64,000 nt of DNA from Stratiformator vulcanicus (GCF_007744515.1 NZ_CP036268.1:1291482-1355481); one strand, 5' to 3'; positions 8,746 through 17,985 are shown, counted from the first letter of the stretch. Notes: generated by a model from the sequence alone, not told the origin. Made by a program: numbers and translations.

Positions 8746-10566
8746 CTACTCTTCCCCCGCGCTCAGTACACTCAAAAACGCCTTTTGCGGGATCTCGACG
8801 CGGCCGAATTGTTTCATCCGCTTCTTGCCCTCTTTTTGCTTTTCGAGGAGCTTTCTCTTCCGCGTGATGTCGCCGCCGTAGCATTTGGCGGTGACGTTTT
8901 TGCGGAGGGCGGAGATGGTTTCGCGGGCGATGACTTTGCCGCCGATGGCGGCTTGAATGGGGATTTGAAACTGGTGCTTGGAGATTTCCTCTTTTAATTT
9001 CTTACACAGACCGCGGCCGCGGCGGTCGGCGGTGGTGCGGTGCACGATCGTGGCGAGGGCGTCGACTCGTTCGGCGTTGACGAGGATGTCCATTTTGACC
9101 AACTCGGCAGGTTCCATCCGCTGGACTTCGTAGTCCATCGTGCCGTAGCCCTGCGTGATGCTTTTGAGTTTGTCGTACATGTCGTAGACGATCTCGGCCA
9201 GCGGGAGGTCGTACTCCAGCCGGGCGCGGTCGCCGCCGATAAATTCGGTTGTGCGGTACTCGCCGCGCCGCTCGGCGCATAATTGCATGATCGAACCGAT
9301 ATGCTCCTTCGGTACGATGAAGTTCACGCGGGCAATCGGTTCGCGAAACTCGTCGATCGAGCCCGCGTCGGGGACGTCTTGTGGATTGTCAATTTTTACC
9401 ACGTCGCCGTTACGCATCTTAATTTCATAGGAGACGTTAGGCGCTGTCTGGATCAGGTCGACATCCTGCTCTTTCTCCAATCGCTGCTGGACGATCTCCA
9501 TGTGGAGCATTCCGAGGAAGCCGCAGCGGAAGCCGAAGCCGAGGGCGTCGGAGGTTTCCGGCGCAAACGAAAAGCTGCTGTCATTAAGTGACAGGCGGCC
9601 GAGCTCGTCGCGGAGCTTTTCGAAGTCTTTCGAGTCGATCGGGTACATCCCGCAGAACACCATTTGCTTGGGCTTCTGGTAGCCCGGCAGCGGCGTGATG
9701 AGCTCGGCCTCTTTGGGATGGGTGATCGTGTCGCCGATGTCGATATGGTCGAGCTGTTTCTGGCCGGTGATGATATATCCGACCTGACCGGCTGACAGCG
9801 TTTTGCACGGCTCTCCCTTGGGCCGGAACTGACCCACTTCAATTACTTCATCGCTGAATGCTTTCCGCATGAAGCGGACGGGGTCGCCTTTCTTAAGAGT
9901 GCCCTCGACGACCCGCACGTAGACAATGACGCCGCGGAACGGGTCGTACTTGGCATCGAAAATTAAGGCGGTCAGCGGGTTGTCAACTTTTCCCGACGGG
10001 GGTGGGACCTTCTCGACGATCGCTTGGAACACGTCTTCGATATTCGTGCCCTTCTTGGCGCTGACCTTTAGCGCCTCGTAGGGATCGAGACCGAGGATCG
10101 TCTCGACTTCCTCAAGGACGTCGTCGATCCGCGTGACCGGGAGGTCGATCTTGTTGACCACGGTGATGATTTCGAGGTCGACCTCGATCGCGGCGTAGGC
10201 GTTGGCGACCGTTTGAGCCTGCACGCCCTGAAAGGCGTCGACCAGCAGCAGCGCCCCTTCGCATGCGGCGAGGCTGCGGTTGACCTCGTAGTGGAAGTCG
10301 ACGTGGCCGGGCGTGTCGATCAGATTGAGCTCGTACATCTGACCGTCGGTGTGCTTGTAGTTGAGCGCAACCGTCCGGGCTTTGACAGTGATACCTCGTT
10401 CCCGCTCGACATCGAGGTCGTCGAGAATCTGGTTGTGGAACTCGCGCTCGGTGATCGCCCCGGTTTTCAGGAGGAGCTGATCGGCGAGCGTACTCTTCCC
10501 ATGATCGATGTGCGCGATTATGGAAAAGTTGCGGATGTACTGCGGATCCATCGAGGTTCGGATCAC
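8746..10566 (-). CDS. lepA: Elongation factor 4 (LepA) GTPase
   Basis: LepA is a ribosome-bound GTPase that back-translocates or remodels stalled ribosomes, closely related to EF-G. The 606-residue length is that of the family (about 600). GTPase motifs are intact: AHIDHGKST (18-26), the switch I part RGITVKA (57-63), DTPGH (84-88) and NKID (138-141). The LepA-specific C-terminus is present (YGGDITRKRKLLEKQKEGKKRMK), which is the tRNA-contacting tail. Start could be the first ATG or the Met at residue 6 (MDPQYIRNFSIIAHID), which matches the usual beginning of the family. It stands alone, with its end facing the TIR island promoter region. Confidence 0.97.
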   Translation of the reverse strand: MIRTSMDPQYIRNFSIIAHIDHGKSTLADQLLLKTGAITEREFHNQILDDLDVERERGITVKARTVALNYKHTDGQMYELNLIDTPGHVDFHYEVNRSLAACEGALLLVDAFQGVQAQTVANAYAAIEVDLEIITVVNKIDLPVTRIDDVLEEVETILGLDPYEALKVSAKKGTNIEDVFQAIVEKVPPPSGKVDNPLTALIFDAKYDPFRGVIVYVRVVEGTLKKGDPVRFMRKAFSDEVIEVGQFRPKGEPCKTLSAGQVGYIITGQKQLDHIDIGDTITHPKEAELITPLPGYQKPKQMVFCGMYPIDSKDFEKLRDELGRLSLNDSSFSFAPETSDALGFGFRCGFLGMLHMEIVQQRLEKEQDVDLIQTAPNVSYEIKMRNGDVVKIDNPQDVPDAGSIDEFREPIARVNFIVPKEHIGSIMQLCAERRGEYRTTEFIGGDRARLEYDLPLAEIVYDMYDKLKSITQGYGTMDYEVQRMEPAELVKMDILVNAERVDALATIVHRTTADRRGRGLCKKLKEEISKHQFQIPIQAAIGGKVIARETISALRKNVTAKCYGGDITRKRKLLEKQKEGKKRMKQFGRVEIPQKAFLSVLSAGEE

Positions 10567-10659
10567 TCTTCAGGCGGGTTGAAAACAGAGGTGACGGACT
10601 CGGTCACGCGGATGGACAGCATCTTATCGAGAGCACCGCCCGCTTTCATTCCCCCACGG

Positions 10660-10717
10660 GCGGGCGGACATGGTCCGCTCTTGTGCCTGCGGGCGGGCAT
10701 GGCCCGCTTTTGTGCCT
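10660..10717 (+). repeat. two tandem copies of a 29-bp palindromic unit
   Basis: Units 10660-10688 and 10689-10717 differ at only three bases. Each contains a hairpin (GCGGGC..GCCCGC type) followed by CTTTTGTGCCT or close. The theme GGCGGGC..GCCCG recurs near 29646 and 48209. The region lies upstream of lepA in a non-coding gap; no function can be assigned. Confidence 0.6.
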
Positions 10718-10786
10718 GCGGCAGCGAATGTGGTTGGCGATCAATGAATAGAGGGGTCGGGTTGGATTTTCGGGATGGCGCGTGAG

Positions 10787-10813
10787 AAAACCGCCGTGGG
10801 GGTCGGCGGTTTT
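10787..10813 (-). terminator. strong intrinsic terminator hairpin
   Basis: AAAACCGCCG, a 7-base loop and CGGCGGTTTT form a 10-bp stem ending in T on both strands. It lies 31 nt past the stop of the minus-strand secreted-protein gene that ends at 10844, which it most likely terminates. Confidence 0.75.
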
Positions 10814-10843
10814 CGATCGGTCAAGTTGTGTAACGCTGTTTGA

Positions 10844-11236
10844 TCAGCGAATTCTCAACGAGAAGTAGGGGACGTTGATGTTGAGGCGGCTGCCGCCGTA
10901 TCCGCCATAGCGTCCGTAGTAGCCACCCCGATAGCCGTGGTAGCCGCCGTAGTACGGGCTGGGTGCGTAATAGCGAGGTTGGCCGTAGTAGTACTGTCGC
11001 GGCACGACGCGCGGTGCGTACGGCTGGTAGAAGCTGCGTCCGCGGAAGCCGCGGATGCCATCGTCGTCATCGTAATCGAAGTTGCGCCGAAAGCCGTCAT
11101 CGTCGTCGTAATCAAAATTGCGACGGAAGCCATCGTCGTCATCATAGTCGAAACGTTGCGCCGAAGCCGTGTTCGACGACGCGGTCATCGCGAACGCGGT
11201 GCAGAGCGTTGCGACGGCGATACCTGCGGACCTCAT
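10844..11236 (-). CDS. small secreted protein with three DDDD-containing repeats
   Basis: I chose the ATG at 11236 rather than 11248 because GGAG lies 6 nt before it. The 130-residue product has a signal peptide (about 1-26, cleaved after TASA), three perfect or near-perfect 12-residue repeats FDYDDDDGFRRN (29-64), and a Tyr/Gly/Pro-rich tail (about 75-120). The alternating acidic cluster and FRRN could bind calcium or other cations, but this is only a guess. It resembles no family I can name. It is a single gene with its own terminator, divergent from the secreted protein at 11584. Confidence 0.65.
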   Translation of the reverse strand: MRSAGIAVATLCTAFAMTASSNTASAQRFDYDDDDGFRRNFDYDDDDGFRRNFDYDDDDGIRGFRGRSFYQPYAPRVVPRQYYYGQPRYYAPSPYYGGYHGYRGGYYGRYGGYGGSRLNINVPYFSLRIR

Positions 11237-11583
11237 ATCGTTCTCCATTCATCCTGGATGAAATCTTGTCCCCCGGTTCATTGTTGCGACCGGCGGGCCG
11301 ATTGTCACACCGAAGCGGGGCTGACGCCGACGAATTGATCGTAAGTGTCTACTGGTAAGCGGCTTGCAAAAATCTTCGATTTTCGGGGAGGGTTTAGCTT
11401 CATTTTGGACTGTCCGGTATCGGTTCGCACTGATTGATCAACGTGCAGGAGCATGAAGTTAGCCCCTCATAGATACCGGACTTGGTTGCGTGGTGTGGCG
11501 TTTTGGGTTGGACTATCAACAATGCATCGTCAACAACGCCGATCTCCATTTCTGCCCATCTTCCGCAAGTTTCGAGACCACAG
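11237..11583. other. 347-base divergent intergenic region
   Basis: It lies between two divergently transcribed genes for secreted proteins and must hold both promoters. Its right half contains two interleaved inverted repeats (11391-11481) described separately. The left half shows nothing notable. Confidence 0.6.
11391..11481 (+). promoter_or_regulatory. two interleaved inverted repeats, potential H-type pseudoknot
   Basis: Arm P1 left (11391-11403) pairs with P1 right (11453-11465) at 12 of 13 positions, two of them G-U. Arm P2 left (11412-11421, GTCCGGTATC) pairs perfectly over 10 bp with P2 right (11472-11481, GATACCGGAC). The order P1-P2-P1'-P2' is that of a pseudoknot, not of a simple hairpin or inverted duplication. 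The structure ends 102 nt before the ATG at 11584, so it may be a leader RNA element. Confidence 0.5.
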
Positions 11584-13155
11584 ATGAGACACACACTTCA
11601 TTATGCCGCCTGTCTTTTCGTACTCACGAGTTGCGTAATCGCGAATTCGGCTGCCGCGCAGGGATTCGATGACCTTCTTGAGCGGGTACCAAGGGCCGCC
11701 AACGCGATTCTGGCACTCGACGTCGAACGATTGCTCGAGACGCCGATGGCCAAGAACGATGGCTGGTCGTCAAAGCTGGAAGCCAAATACTCCGACCGGG
11801 CGACCTATCTGCCGCCGGAAGCGCGAAAGATCGTTGTTGCGTCAAGACTGGCGCCGACGAAAGACTTTCAGGAGGAATGGGAACTCGCCGTCATGTCTCT
11901 CAGCGAGACGATCCCGGCGCGGTTCATGGCAAAGCTGGAGGGCGGATACGTCGATGAGATCGCCGGTGCCGAAGCCGTTTGGACGCCCTCCGGAGCGTAC
12001 CTGGTGCCCTTGTCGGGCAATCGCCTCGCAGTCGCTTCGCCGGACAATCGACAGTCCGTGGGACGTTGGATCGAGGGGGCCTTTGCTGGCAACGGATCGG
12101 TCACGTCGTTTCTTGAAGCGGCTGTCGATGGTGCTGATCCCGATGCCCAAATCGTTTTGGCGATGGACCTGAAGCACCTGCCGCAGCCGGGCAAAGTTCG
12201 CGAGCGGGTCGAAAAGTCGGCGGTCTTCGCCGGGAAAGACATCGCGGCTGATACTGCCGTCGAGATTCTCACCTCGATCGAAGGCATCGTGCTGCAAATT
12301 TCGATCGACGACAAAGCCGAAGGCGTGATGCGGATTCAATTCGGCAAGAACGTCGAACCACTTCGGCCGATCGCGCGTGATCTTCTGCTCGACACCTTCA
12401 ACGAACTCGGTATTTCCTGGCCGGGGCTGACGCGGTGGGACGTCACGACCGAGTCGTTCGCGATCGTCGCCTCTGGTCCGCTCGATAAAGATGAGCTGCG
12501 TCGAATTATGAGTTTGCTGGAAGTTCCGACGACAAAATTCAGCGAACTGGAAGGGCAAGAGCCGGGAAGCGATGACAAAGATGTGGTCGCAAAAACCACA
12601 CTCAATTACTTCCGCTCCCTCGAAACCCTCGTGGAAGATACCGAGCGGAACGTCGAAGCCTCGCGGCGAAAGCGGTCCAACAATGAAGCCGTCTGGTACG
12701 AACGGTACGCTCGGAAGATCGACCGCTTGCCGATCCTGAACGTCGACGAACAGATGCTCGCGTTCGGCCAGAGCGTCGCCGAGACCTTTCGCAATGTGGC
12801 CCTCGGTCAACGGTCGACGCGGATTCAAGGGGGCGTGGCCAAGACGAACATCAATGTCAGCGGCGACTCGATGAGCAATCGCGTCGGCTATGGCACAGTC
12901 GGTCGCAACTACGGAAATAATGGCTGGGGCTACGGCAATTACGGCAGCAACTATTACAGCGGCACGTACGACTATCGGTCTGGACCCGACCGGGCCAAAG
13001 ATGACATCGCCGCCTACGGCCGCGAGGCACGGAAGATCGATACAGCCAATCAGGCCAAGGTGACGATTTCGGTCTTCAGCACCGCCGCCGAAATGAGCGG
13101 GGCGATGACCAAAATTCGTACGATTATGACCAAGCGCTACGGCGTCGAATTCTAA
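11584..13155 (+). CDS. secreted protein of unknown function
   Basis: The in-frame ATG at 11584 starts a good signal peptide (MRHTLHYAACLFVLTSC.., cleavage near SAAAQ, residue 25); starts further upstream would place the signal inside the protein. The mature part (about 500 residues) begins GFDDLLERVPRAANAILALDVERLL, the kind of opening seen in planctomycete proteins that read like self-assessment of a pseudopeptidase or DUF3352 fold, but I do not recognise a family. Residues about 435-480 are a Gly/Tyr/Asn-rich linker between two structured parts. It sits in a run of four secreted proteins of low-complexity character. Confidence 0.7.
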   Translation: MRHTLHYAACLFVLTSCVIANSAAAQGFDDLLERVPRAANAILALDVERLLETPMAKNDGWSSKLEAKYSDRATYLPPEARKIVVASRLAPTKDFQEEWELAVMSLSETIPARFMAKLEGGYVDEIAGAEAVWTPSGAYLVPLSGNRLAVASPDNRQSVGRWIEGAFAGNGSVTSFLEAAVDGADPDAQIVLAMDLKHLPQPGKVRERVEKSAVFAGKDIAADTAVEILTSIEGIVLQISIDDKAEGVMRIQFGKNVEPLRPIARDLLLDTFNELGISWPGLTRWDVTTESFAIVASGPLDKDELRRIMSLLEVPTTKFSELEGQEPGSDDKDVVAKTTLNYFRSLETLVEDTERNVEASRRKRSNNEAVWYERYARKIDRLPILNVDEQMLAFGQSVAETFRNVALGQRSTRIQGGVAKTNINVSGDSMSNRVGYGTVGRNYGNNGWGYGNYGSNYYSGTYDYRSGPDRAKDDIAAYGREARKIDTANQAKVTISVFSTAAEMSGAMTKIRTIMTKRYGVEF

Positions 13156-13421
13156 CGCGACTGATTGACGCAATGCTGATCGCTCGGTGCCTTCCGCGTG
13201 AAAGCGGATGACCGCGAGACGCAGCAGTCGTTCAAGAGTAAAAGCCTCCGGCCGCTCAACGATCGAGATCACGGCGTTCGCCTGAATTTCGCTGCGAGTC
13301 AGCTTTGCGCTTTCGCCGAGCGCGAAAATGGCGCACGCTGGTTGGGTCACAATCCCCTGTGACGGGGCGTGCCGCGGGCCATCGCGACAGTCACGCAAAC
13401 GATATCAAACGAGGAACGATC

Positions 13422-14384
13422 ATGAAGTCCCTGCCGTCGCTCGCGGCGCTGCTGTTGTTCGGCGCCGCATTGCCGCACGCCACCGCCGACGATCCGACCG
13501 ACCGGGTGCGGTCGAACGTCGCCGCTTATGTCGAAGCCTTCAACGCTCATGATGCATCCAAAGCCGCCGGCTTCTGGTCGGAAGTCGGGTGCTATCGAGG
13601 TCCCGATGGCACGCTCATTGAAGGTCGCGAGGCGATTCGCACCGGGTATGCGGGACTGTTCGAATCGTCTCCCGACATCAAGATTGAAGTCGATGTGCTT
13701 GCCATTCGGCAGACCTCGCCGAGTGTCATTCTTGAACAGGGAACGGCAACGCTGCTGGCGGGTGAGGACGTCAAACGTGATCTGGTCTACAAAGCAACGC
13801 ACATCCGCACGTCGGACGGATGGAAGCTCGATAGCGTGAATGAACTGGATGCCGCCGCCGGCGGCGAACATCAGACGGCCTTGGAACCGCTCTCGTTTCT
13901 GATCGGTAATTGGGTTGATGACGGCGGCGACTTCAAAATTAAGATGACCTGCATCTGGTCGAAGAACAGACACTCATTGCTCCGCAAGTTCGAAGTGGTC
14001 TCCGCAGGGACCCTCGAACTCGAAGGCACCCAGATCATCGCTTGGGACCCACGCCGCGAAGAAATCCGCTCGTGGTTGTTCGATAGTGAAGGCGGCATCG
14101 GTAAGGGCACATGGGAGCGATCCGGGGATCGCTGGATCGTGACCAACGTGCAAACCCAGGGCGACGGCTCTTTGGCGGCAGCGGTCAATACGATTACGCC
14201 GCTCGACGACGACCGTTATCTGTGGCAGTCGACCGAGAGGGAGGTGGGCGGACGCCTGTTGCCGGACATCGCGCCGGTCACCGTTGTCCGGAAGGGAGCG
14301 AGCGAGAACGCCGATCCGCCGGAAGAGGAACATTCGAACTCAAACTCTCACGACAGCAACGCGGCCGCCCAGGAGGAGAAATAA
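13422..14384 (+). CDS. secreted SnoaL/NTF2-like protein
   Basis: The ATG at 13422 follows GAGGA by 6 nt and starts a signal peptide (MKSLPSLAALLLFGAALPHATA). Residues about 25-140 fit the SnoaL/DUF4440 NTF2-like fold: VAAYVEAFNAHDASKAAGFW, then GREAIRTGYAGLF and a C-terminal sheet with ATHIRTSDGWKLDSVNE. Residues about 155-290 are a second beta-rich part (FLIGNWVDDGG...ITPLDDDRYLWQST) that looks like a lipocalin-type DUF1579 domain. No catalytic residues can be pinpointed. Its stop TAATG overlaps the start of the next gene by one base, so the two are coupled and perhaps act together at the cell surface. Confidence 0.75.
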   Translation: MKSLPSLAALLLFGAALPHATADDPTDRVRSNVAAYVEAFNAHDASKAAGFWSEVGCYRGPDGTLIEGREAIRTGYAGLFESSPDIKIEVDVLAIRQTSPSVILEQGTATLLAGEDVKRDLVYKATHIRTSDGWKLDSVNELDAAAGGEHQTALEPLSFLIGNWVDDGGDFKIKMTCIWSKNRHSLLRKFEVVSAGTLELEGTQIIAWDPRREEIRSWLFDSEGGIGKGTWERSGDRWIVTNVQTQGDGSLAAAVNTITPLDDDRYLWQSTEREVGGRLLPDIAPVTVVRKGASENADPPEEEHSNSNSHDSNAAAQEEK

Positions 14385-16216
14385 TGAACTCGCTTACAAA
14401 ACGATTCTCGATCGCGTTGGCCGTCGCACTGTCATGCTCTCTGGTCGCCCATGACGCGTTCGCTCGCGGTGGATTGCGCGGCGGCGGCGGAGGTGGAGGC
14501 GGTCGCATTGGTGGTGGAGGACGATCAGGCGGTGGCGGAGGTGGCGGTCGATTAGGCGGCGGAGGAGGTGGCGGTCGGCCCAACATCGGCGGCGGGGGCT
14601 CTTTCAACCGCAGCCCATCATTAAGTCGACCAAACGCTGGCGGCGGAAGTCGTCCTAATTTCGGCGGCGGAAACCGTCCGAACACTGGCGGCGGAAATCG
14701 ACCCAATATCGGAGGTGGAAATCGGCCCAATATCGGAGGAAACCGACCATCCACGCCGCCCGGCAATATCGGCGGCAATCGGCCGAGCATTGGCAACCGT
14801 CCCGGCGGCGGGGACCGGCCTAATTTCGGGGGCGGTGATCGGCCCGGTATTGGTAATCGTCCCGGCAGCGGGGACCGGCCCAACATTGGCAATCGTCCCG
14901 GCGGCGGGGACCGTCCGAATATCGGTGGTGGAGATCGACCCGGCATCGGCAACAGGCCCGGCGGCGGAGATCGACCGAATATCGGCGGCGGAGATCGCCC
15001 AGGCATCGGCAACAGGCCCGGCGGTGGAGACCGTCCGAGTATCGGCGGTGGAGACCGCCCAGGCATCGGCAACAGGCCCGGCGGCGGAGATCGACCGAAT
15101 ATCGGCGGCGGAGATCGACCCGGCATCGGCAATCGTCCGGGCGGCGGGGACCGACCGAACATCGGCGGTGGAGATCGACCCGGCATCGGCAATCGTCCGG
15201 GCGGCGGGGACCGACCGAACATCGGCGGTGGAGATCGTCCCGGCATCGGCAACAGGCCCGGTGGTGGCGATCGTCCAAACATCGGTAATCGGCCCGGTAT
15301 TGGAGACCGACCGAATATTGGCGGCGGCAACCGTCCAAACCTTGGCAATCGGCCCGGTGGTGATCGGCCCGACTTTAGCAACTCGATACGCAATCGGGTT
15401 AATAACTCCAATTCGGGAAACCGCATTAATATCGACAATCGAGGCGATCGGAAGAACACAGCCGTCAATATTCGAAATGATTTTCGCAGCCGCCCGACAA
15501 CCCTGCCCGGCCGACCCGGCTATGGAAACCGTCCCGGCTATCGACCGAATCGCCCGACCTTTGACCGAAACTGGTGGAATGGTCGCGTCAACGTCAACAA
15601 TCGCCGGTATTGGGGCTACCATGCCGGTTGGGTGAATCGCCCGCGCGGATATTGGTGGGGGGCGACAACCTTCGCCGGCTTAACCGGCTGGATGGTCGGC
15701 ACGGCATGGTCCGAGCCCGTTTATTACACCTACGGCACCGGGGGGAACGTCTACTACGAGGGCGACACCGTCTACGTGGAAGGCTCCCCCGTCAGTTCGC
15801 AGACCTATTATGACCAAGCCGTCACGCTGGCGAAGGCGGCGCCGGAGGTGACCGAGGAACAGGCCGAACAGATCGAATGGAAGCCGCTCGGCGTGTTCGC
15901 GATTGCGGCCGAAGACGCCGAAAAATCATATCGATATCTGCAGCTCGCCGTCAGTAAGGACGGCGTGATCGCAGGGACCTTCTATAATGAACTAACCGAT
16001 ACGACACGGCCGATCGAGGGAACGGTCGATAAAGAAACGCAACGGGCCGCGTTCACCTTCGCCGACGGCGAAAACACCGAAATTGTGATGGAAACGACGC
16101 TCGGCAATCTCTCTCAAGAGGACTCGACCGCCCTGGTCCACTTCGGTGACGTGATGACGCAGACGTGGTTACTTGTAAGGCTTCCCGATCCCGAGTCGGA
16201 AGAGTCGAACAGTTGA
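14384..16216 (+). CDS. secreted Gly/Arg/Asn/Pro repeat protein
   Basis: The ATG at 14384 (overlapping the previous stop) starts a signal peptide (to about residue 28, SLVAHDAFA). The 610-residue product then has a Gly-rich part (30-85), a long region of repeats of the form GGGDRPNIGGGDRPGIGNRP (about 85-330), a basic linker, and a folded C-terminal part (about 395-600) starting with NRRYWGYHAGWVNRPRGYWWG and including two Tyr-rich strands and a beta domain. The design of long flexible basic repeat plus C-terminal domain suggests an envelope or surface-attached protein. The repeat DNA has an exact 60-bp period, so copy number may vary between strains. I know no function. Confidence 0.75.
   Translation: MNSLTKRFSIALAVALSCSLVAHDAFARGGLRGGGGGGGGRIGGGGRSGGGGGGGRLGGGGGGGRPNIGGGGSFNRSPSLSRPNAGGGSRPNFGGGNRPNTGGGNRPNIGGGNRPNIGGNRPSTPPGNIGGNRPSIGNRPGGGDRPNFGGGDRPGIGNRPGSGDRPNIGNRPGGGDRPNIGGGDRPGIGNRPGGGDRPNIGGGDRPGIGNRPGGGDRPSIGGGDRPGIGNRPGGGDRPNIGGGDRPGIGNRPGGGDRPNIGGGDRPGIGNRPGGGDRPNIGGGDRPGIGNRPGGGDRPNIGNRPGIGDRPNIGGGNRPNLGNRPGGDRPDFSNSIRNRVNNSNSGNRINIDNRGDRKNTAVNIRNDFRSRPTTLPGRPGYGNRPGYRPNRPTFDRNWWNGRVNVNNRRYWGYHAGWVNRPRGYWWGATTFAGLTGWMVGTAWSEPVYYTYGTGGNVYYEGDTVYVEGSPVSSQTYYDQAVTLAKAAPEVTEEQAEQIEWKPLGVFAIAAEDAEKSYRYLQLAVSKDGVIAGTFYNELTDTTRPIEGTVDKETQRAAFTFADGENTEIVMETTLGNLSQEDSTALVHFGDVMTQTWLLVRLPDPESEESNS
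14881..15280 (+). repeat. 60-bp coding tandem repeat (about 6.5 units)
   Basis: Period is exactly 60 bp (20 codons). The units 15121-15180 and 15181-15240 differ by a single base, which indicates recent duplication, whereas outer units have diverged by several third-position changes. A degenerate continuation with shorter units reaches back to about 14640. Confidence 0.85.
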
Positions 16217-16287
16217 TTGCGTATTTCGAATCCAGTCCAGATGCCCTATTGATCCGGCAATAGTCAAGTCAGTTTGGACAAGCGAAA

Positions 16288-16413
16288 TACTCGAGTGGGA
16301 TGAATGTGGACGGCGTCTCTACGACGCCCACAGCGATCTTGTGTCGGCTGAGATTACGCGAAGAGCCGAGGGTTTGCGTTCCGGGGGCGGCGAAAGCGCC
16401 GTCCCCGGCCACC
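16288..16413 (-). repeat. 126-128 bp dispersed element, copy A (reverse)
   Basis: Read on the minus strand, this starts GGTGGCCGGGGACGGCG and later has GTGGGCGTCGTAGAGACGCC, the same order as copies at 24204 and 36422. The outer end is less well kept (no clear second terminal repeat). It contains a stem GGGGCGGCG / CGCCGTCCCC. It lies between two convergent genes and might act as a bidirectional terminator here. Confidence 0.7.
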
Positions 16414-16446
16414 TGAGAGAGAGCATACTTTTTCGGAACTGATTCT

Positions 16447-17973
16447 CTACTGATCCGCCGGACGCTTTTCCCTTCGCACTGGTTTGAGCATCTTGCCGCT
16501 CAACTGATCGACATTTTCCGCGATGTCATACCAAAGCTCCTTTAATTCCGCGGCAAGGCCGGCGTTTTTGTCGATCAGGTTGTGCATCTCCGTTCGGTCT
16601 TTCGCGACGTCGTAGAGCTCCCACGGGGCCGCCCGCGGCGTGACCAGTTTCAAATCGCCGCGTCGTATCGCCCGGTTTGTCGAGAATTGAAAATAAAGCC
16701 ACTCATGCGGCTCCCGCTCCTTACCCGCGAAAATCGGTCTTAAGGTCTCGCCTTGCAGCGGTTCGACGGCTCGGTCGTTATAAGAGGTTGGATATTCGGC
16801 ACCCGCCACATCGACGAGTGTCGCCATCAGGTCAATTAAGTGCGCGGGTTGATCGGAGATCGAACCCGGATCGGTCTTCAAGCCATTCGGCCAATGCACG
16901 ATGCAGGGCGAAGAGATTCCCCCTTCATGCTGATTCTGTTTATAGAGGCGAAACGGCGTATTGCCGACGTGGGCCCAGCCCTTGTCATAGGTCCAATAGG
17001 ATCGGGAATCCCAGGGTTGATATTGCTTGCCTCTGGTTCGCTCGAACGGGCAGGCACCATTGTCTGAGCAGAATACAATCAGCGTATTGTCGATTTCGCC
17101 ATTCGATTTTAGGTCGGCGATCAGACGCCCGATGTTGCGATCCATGCGGTCGACCATCGCGGCGTAAGTCGCCATGCGAAAGTCTTCCCAGTCTTGCTGC
17201 TCGTCGGTCAAGTCCTCCCACGCCTTCACGTCCTTCGGTCGCGGACTCAACCCCCATTGTTTCTCGGCGATGCCCAATTTCACCTGCCGCTGATGCCGGT
17301 CCGCTCGGATGCGATCCCATCCCACAGAATATCGGCCGCGGTATTTCTTCACGTCTTCTTCAGGGGCCTGCAGCGGATAGTGCGGTGCGTTGTAGGCGAC
17401 GTAGAGCAGGTACGGTTTCTCTTCCTGCCTCGCTTGATCTAAGAATGTGAGTGCGTAATCGGTGATGGCATCGGTCGTGTAATAGTCAGGGCCGAAGTCA
17501 TCCCACTTTTTACCGTTTAACCGGAAGGTGTCATCACCGGTGAAGAAATTGGTCGCTCCGCTGAGGTGCCCATAGTAGCGATCAAACCCGCGATCGGTCG
17601 GCTGCTTTCTAAGGTGCCACTTCCCGGACATCTGAGTCGAGTACCCGGCTTGCCGTGCGACCTCGGCGATTGTCACGCCGCGATTCATGGCTTCATCGCC
17701 CGCCTGGCCGCAATACAGTCCCGTTAATAAGCAAACACGGGATGAGTGACACTTCGCCGTGTTATAGAACTGGCGCAGCCGCAGTCCTTCGGCCGCCAGT
17801 TGATCCAGCACGGGCGTCTCAATTTCCGATCCGTAACACCCGAGGTCCGCATAGCCGAGGTCATCGGCCATAATGTAGATGACATTCGGACGGTCATCCG
17901 CCGCGGCCGCATTCGTTAGCATACCGGGCAGGAACATTACGGCTGCTGAAAGATACTGGAGCGAGCGATTCAT
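16447..17973 (-). CDS. secreted arylsulfatase-family protein (CxSxR type)
   Basis: Sulfatases hydrolyse sulfate esters; planctomycetes use many to degrade sulfated polysaccharides. The 508-residue protein has a signal peptide (1-25), the metal-binding DD at 37-38 (IMADDLGYADLGCYG), and the nucleophile motif CHSSR (75-79) in the NTAKCHSSRVCLLTG context. The Cys would be oxidised to formylglycine. The third position is Ser instead of the usual Pro or Ala, so recognition by the maturase is less certain. Later SDNGACPF carries further metal ligands. It is 12 nt after the sugar porter gene, pointing to uptake of the sugar released. The C-terminus (GDLKLVTPRAAPWELYDVAKD) is normal. Confidence 0.93.
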   Translation of the reverse strand: MNRSLQYLSAAVMFLPGMLTNAAAADDRPNVIYIMADDLGYADLGCYGSEIETPVLDQLAAEGLRLRQFYNTAKCHSSRVCLLTGLYCGQAGDEAMNRGVTIAEVARQAGYSTQMSGKWHLRKQPTDRGFDRYYGHLSGATNFFTGDDTFRLNGKKWDDFGPDYYTTDAITDYALTFLDQARQEEKPYLLYVAYNAPHYPLQAPEEDVKKYRGRYSVGWDRIRADRHQRQVKLGIAEKQWGLSPRPKDVKAWEDLTDEQQDWEDFRMATYAAMVDRMDRNIGRLIADLKSNGEIDNTLIVFCSDNGACPFERTRGKQYQPWDSRSYWTYDKGWAHVGNTPFRLYKQNQHEGGISSPCIVHWPNGLKTDPGSISDQPAHLIDLMATLVDVAGAEYPTSYNDRAVEPLQGETLRPIFAGKEREPHEWLYFQFSTNRAIRRGDLKLVTPRAAPWELYDVAKDRTEMHNLIDKNAGLAAELKELWYDIAENVDQLSGKMLKPVRREKRPADQ

Positions 17974-17985
17974 TAATTCTATCTC

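Noticed and set aside
8466..8997. Plus-strand frames overlapping the end of lepA.
   Set aside because: They are antisense to the conserved lepA end and have no recognisable protein.
11842..13398. A 518-codon minus-strand open frame opposite the secreted protein gene.
   Set aside because: It is a high-G+C shadow of the plus-strand gene; its protein has no recognisable motifs and no ribosome site.
14278..15622. Antisense frames through the 60-bp repeat region and a CRISPR-like look of the repeat.
   Set aside because: Units are contiguous and coding, with no unique spacers; the antisense frames arise from lack of stops in the repeat.
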